A stretch of DNA of 23,862 nt from a candidate division WWE3 bacterium RIFOXYC2_FULL_42_13 (GTDB lineage Bacteria; Patescibacteriota; WWE3; UBA101185; UBA10185). Numbering within the stretch: position 1 is the stretch's first letter; the number at the start of each line of letters is the position of its first letter. The stretch is from NCBI GenBank assembly GCA_001773255.1, contig MEWF01000012.1:16045-39906 (forward strand), in the 5' to 3' direction. The translations under genes and the position numbers were made by a program. This document shows, piece by piece, positions 22,202 through 23,862 of the stretch. Under the pieces are notes generated by a model. That model did no database searches. It had not been told where the DNA came from and saw only the letters and a program-made list of their open reading frames with translations.

Positions 22202-23104
22202 ATGGAAAGACAGGAGGACATCAGACAAAGTGAAGGCTGGGGAAAATATCTCGAAGCAATCGGCTGGAAGACAAGAAGAACTTCCAAAGGAATACTTATA
22301 GCTATTCGTCCGTCTTTTTTGGGGAATTTTGTAAAAATACAGCACCCGCGGAAAATTGAAGAAGAAGATATTAAAGAAATTGAAGATATCTGCAGCACCG
22401 AAAAATGTGCCTACATCAAGATCGAGCCTGATCACGACCAGGAACTGACGGGGCTTCAGGCACACGGTTATCGCCCGACATATTCTCCTAACTGCGTACC
22501 TTCGACCATCTTTATGGATTTGAAAAGAACCGAAGAAGAAATGTGGTCGGAGTTTTCCCATAGCGCAAAATACTCTATTAACCGTGCTGTTAGAGAGGGG
22601 TACAAGACGGTGAACATTAAGAAACCTTCGGAGGAACAATTGAAAGAAAGCTATGAATTATTCCGGTGTACCGCCGGGAAAAAGAATTTTTATATGCCCC
22701 CGCTACGTGAATTTCTAATCAGATTAGATTATTTTGGTGACAAGTCATATTTGTGCGAAGTCCGGGATAAGGACGGGGAGCTTCAATCGAGCAAGTTCTG
22801 CCTGAGCCACAAAAACATGGTTCTTTTTGTTTCAGGAGGTTCGACGGAATCAGCAAGAAAAAATAAATCCGGTTATCTTCTTATGTGGGAAACGATGAAG
22901 TATTTAAAAAGCGAAGGTTACGAAGTTTTCGATCTCGAGGGAAAATATGACGAGAGATTTCCTTTCCAAACAAGAAACTGGGAAGGGTTCAGTCACTTCA
23001 AAGAAAAATTTGGCGGGACGCCCATCGAATTTCCGGTTCCCCAAATTAAGTTTTTGAGCGGAATTTACGGAGCCGTTTCCAGGTATATGAACGTGGATTT
23101 TTAA
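22202..23104 (+). CDS. FemAB-family aminoacyl transferase (second of a pair)
   Basis: A 300-residue paralogue-like neighbour of the preceding gene with the same fold order: SEGWGKYLEAIGWKTR at the start, FSHSAKYSINRAVREGYKTV (the conserved basic helix), KFCLSHKNMVLFVSGGSTESARKNKSGYLLMWETMKYL and GYEVFDLEGKYDERF. The longest frame begins at 22172 inside the first gene; the ATG at 22202 (MERQEDIRQ), with AGG five to six bases ahead, is preferred. Sequence identity to the first protein appears low, so the two are probably not a recent duplication and may add successive residues, as FemA and FemB do. It ends 18 bases from a convergent nuclease gene. Confidence 0.87.
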   Translation: MERQEDIRQSEGWGKYLEAIGWKTRRTSKGILIAIRPSFLGNFVKIQHPRKIEEEDIKEIEDICSTEKCAYIKIEPDHDQELTGLQAHGYRPTYSPNCVPSTIFMDLKRTEEEMWSEFSHSAKYSINRAVREGYKTVNIKKPSEEQLKESYELFRCTAGKKNFYMPPLREFLIRLDYFGDKSYLCEVRDKDGELQSSKFCLSHKNMVLFVSGGSTESARKNKSGYLLMWETMKYLKSEGYEVFDLEGKYDERFPFQTRNWEGFSHFKEKFGGTPIEFPVPQIKFLSGIYGAVSRYMNVDF

Positions 23105-23115
23105 CCCTTAAGGAA

Positions 23116-23131
23116 AAGGGGCTTACCCCTT
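23116..23131. terminator. Small hairpin between convergent genes
   Basis: AAGGGG (23116-23121), loop CTTA, CCCCTT (23126-23131): a perfect six-pair stem that overlaps the minus-strand stop codon. On the minus strand CCCCTTTTCCTT follows, a modest T-rich tail; on the plus strand there is none. It could end the minus-strand transcript. Confidence 0.4.
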
Positions 23132-23862
23132 ATACGCGAAAGGACAGATATCTTTGTAGTCGCACCACCCGCATTGGATTGTAGGATTAGCCTCAAACTG
23201 TCCCTTTTTAATATTTTCAACAGTCTCAACGATTTTCTCTTTTTGTTTCACTAAATCATCGGGCGTGCGTGTGGTTGAAACTCTTTCTCCTGATTCCAAA
23301 AAATACAGAGTTAAAAGGTCGGGTTTTAGCCCCAGCGCTTCTTTTGCTGCCATCGCATAAATAGTTACCTGCGCGTCACGGTCAACATCTTTCTGGGTTT
23401 TCGCGGTACCTGTCTTGTAATCAATAATCTCGACGCCTCCGTTTTCTAAGTTGTCGATCCTGTCTATTCTTCCGAAGAAATTGGTGCCGCCTATTCTTAA
23501 GTTAAAGGACTTTTCCAGCGCTTCGATATTATCTTTTCCGGCGGCGTGTTTATTAAAGTACTCTTCAAGTACACGTTTCCCGTTTTCAAATCTTTCGGCA
23601 CGGTGTTTTTCATCGTCGTAACCCAGAGGTATCCATTTTCTTTCATAAATTTCGTAAAGATCTTCCAAAGACACGTTCTTTCCGAACATTCTTTTTGTGT
23701 GAAATTCTTTTAATGTTTCGTGCATTGTTGTACCGAAGCTTAGTGCGTAATTCGGAAGGGTCGGGATGCGCAGGATGTAAGAGTATTTATATTTAAGCGG
23801 ACACGCGTTGTATGTGTCGATTTGAGTGTAGCTCATTGTTTGGGGAATCAAGTTCGCGACAC
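23123..23862 (-). CDS. PD-(D/E)XK iron-sulfur nuclease domain, gene open at right edge
   Basis: RecB/AddB/Cas4-type nuclease. From a TTG at 23851 there are 242 residues, but the frame stays open to the window edge, so the true start may be outside. Motifs (numbered from that TTG): SYTQIDTYNACPLKYKY with Cys17, FGTTMHETL with His44, FGRIDRID with Asp130, EIIDYKTG with Asp144 and Lys146, and QVTIYAMA with Gln161 and Tyr165. Cys227-x2-Cys230-x5-Cys236 plus Cys17 make the four-cysteine iron-sulfur site seen in AddB and Cas4. The entry SYTQIDTYNACPLKYKYSY directly after a short linker is what is seen at the C-terminal nuclease of UvrD-like helicases, so this may be the end of a helicase-nuclease rather than a stand-alone enzyme. 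No cas genes or repeats are nearby. Confidence 0.82.
   Translation of the reverse strand, partial: VANLIPQTMSYTQIDTYNACPLKYKYSYILRIPTLPNYALSFGTTMHETLKEFHTKRMFGKNVSLEDLYEIYERKWIPLGYDDEKHRAERFENGKRVLEEYFNKHAAGKDNIEALEKSFNLRIGGTNFFGRIDRIDNLENGGVEIIDYKTGTAKTQKDVDRDAQVTIYAMAAKEALGLKPDLLTLYFLESGERVSTTRTPDDLVKQKEKIVETVENIKKGQFEANPTIQCGWCDYKDICPFAYKG

Noticed and set aside
23123..23851. Cas4 and a CRISPR locus
   Set aside because: The nuclease has Cas4-like cysteines, but the motif spacing and entry sequence fit the RecB/AddB-type tail, and no repeats or other cas genes are visible.

Overview
The window looks like a chromosomal segment of a Candidate Phyla Radiation (Patescibacteria) bacterium, plausibly of the Katanobacteria/WWE3 or Microgenomates type. 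This is inferred from shortened versions of universal proteins (HrcA, TPI, PGK, thioredoxin, DNA polymerase III delta), a monoderm-style surface toolkit (sortase, LCP, FemAB-family proteins, MurJ, D,D-carboxypeptidase), PilN/PilO-like proteins and very tight gene packing. UGA is used as a stop (for example at the end of the PilN-like gene), which argues against the recoded Gracilibacteria/Absconditabacteria. No tRNA, rRNA, CRISPR array, insertion sequence or prophage was recognised, and no gene-free stretch exceeds about 150 bases.

Layout. Positions 1-2987 (minus strand) hold a heat-shock operon, hrcA-grpE-dnaK, with a CIRCE-like operator embedded in its promoter; dnaK runs off the left edge. 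Then come lepA and murJ (minus). From 6587 to 8658 (plus) lie rpsT, PilN-like, PilO-like, a 61-residue membrane protein and a surface protein with a C-terminal VPETG sorting signal. Convergent to these is a seven-gene minus-strand operon: pgk, a one-cluster ferredoxin, a short aldehyde:ferredoxin oxidoreductase homologue, tpiA, an LCP-family protein, a DNA polymerase III delta-like protein and a sortase. Next are an orphan plus-strand gene with its own promoter, strong ribosome site and terminator; gap and trx (minus); a D,D-carboxypeptidase (plus) and a DUF192 protein (minus); then pcrA/uvrD, ksgA, a glycosyltransferase and two tandem FemAB-family genes (plus). The right edge holds a PD-(D/E)XK iron-sulfur nuclease domain (minus), probably the end of a longer gene.

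Themes. The genes cover protein folding and translation, lower glycolysis, peptidoglycan and surface assembly, and DNA replication/repair. The most unusual metabolic feature is the truncated tungstopterin-enzyme homologue plus ferredoxin placed exactly between pgk and tpiA. The most unusual regulatory feature is repeated promoter geometry: six genes carry a -10 hexamer followed by exactly six bases and then the start codon, which predicts leaderless mRNAs, while other genes in the same window have strong Shine-Dalgarno sites. The sortase and a VPETG substrate sit tail to tail and look like a matched pair.
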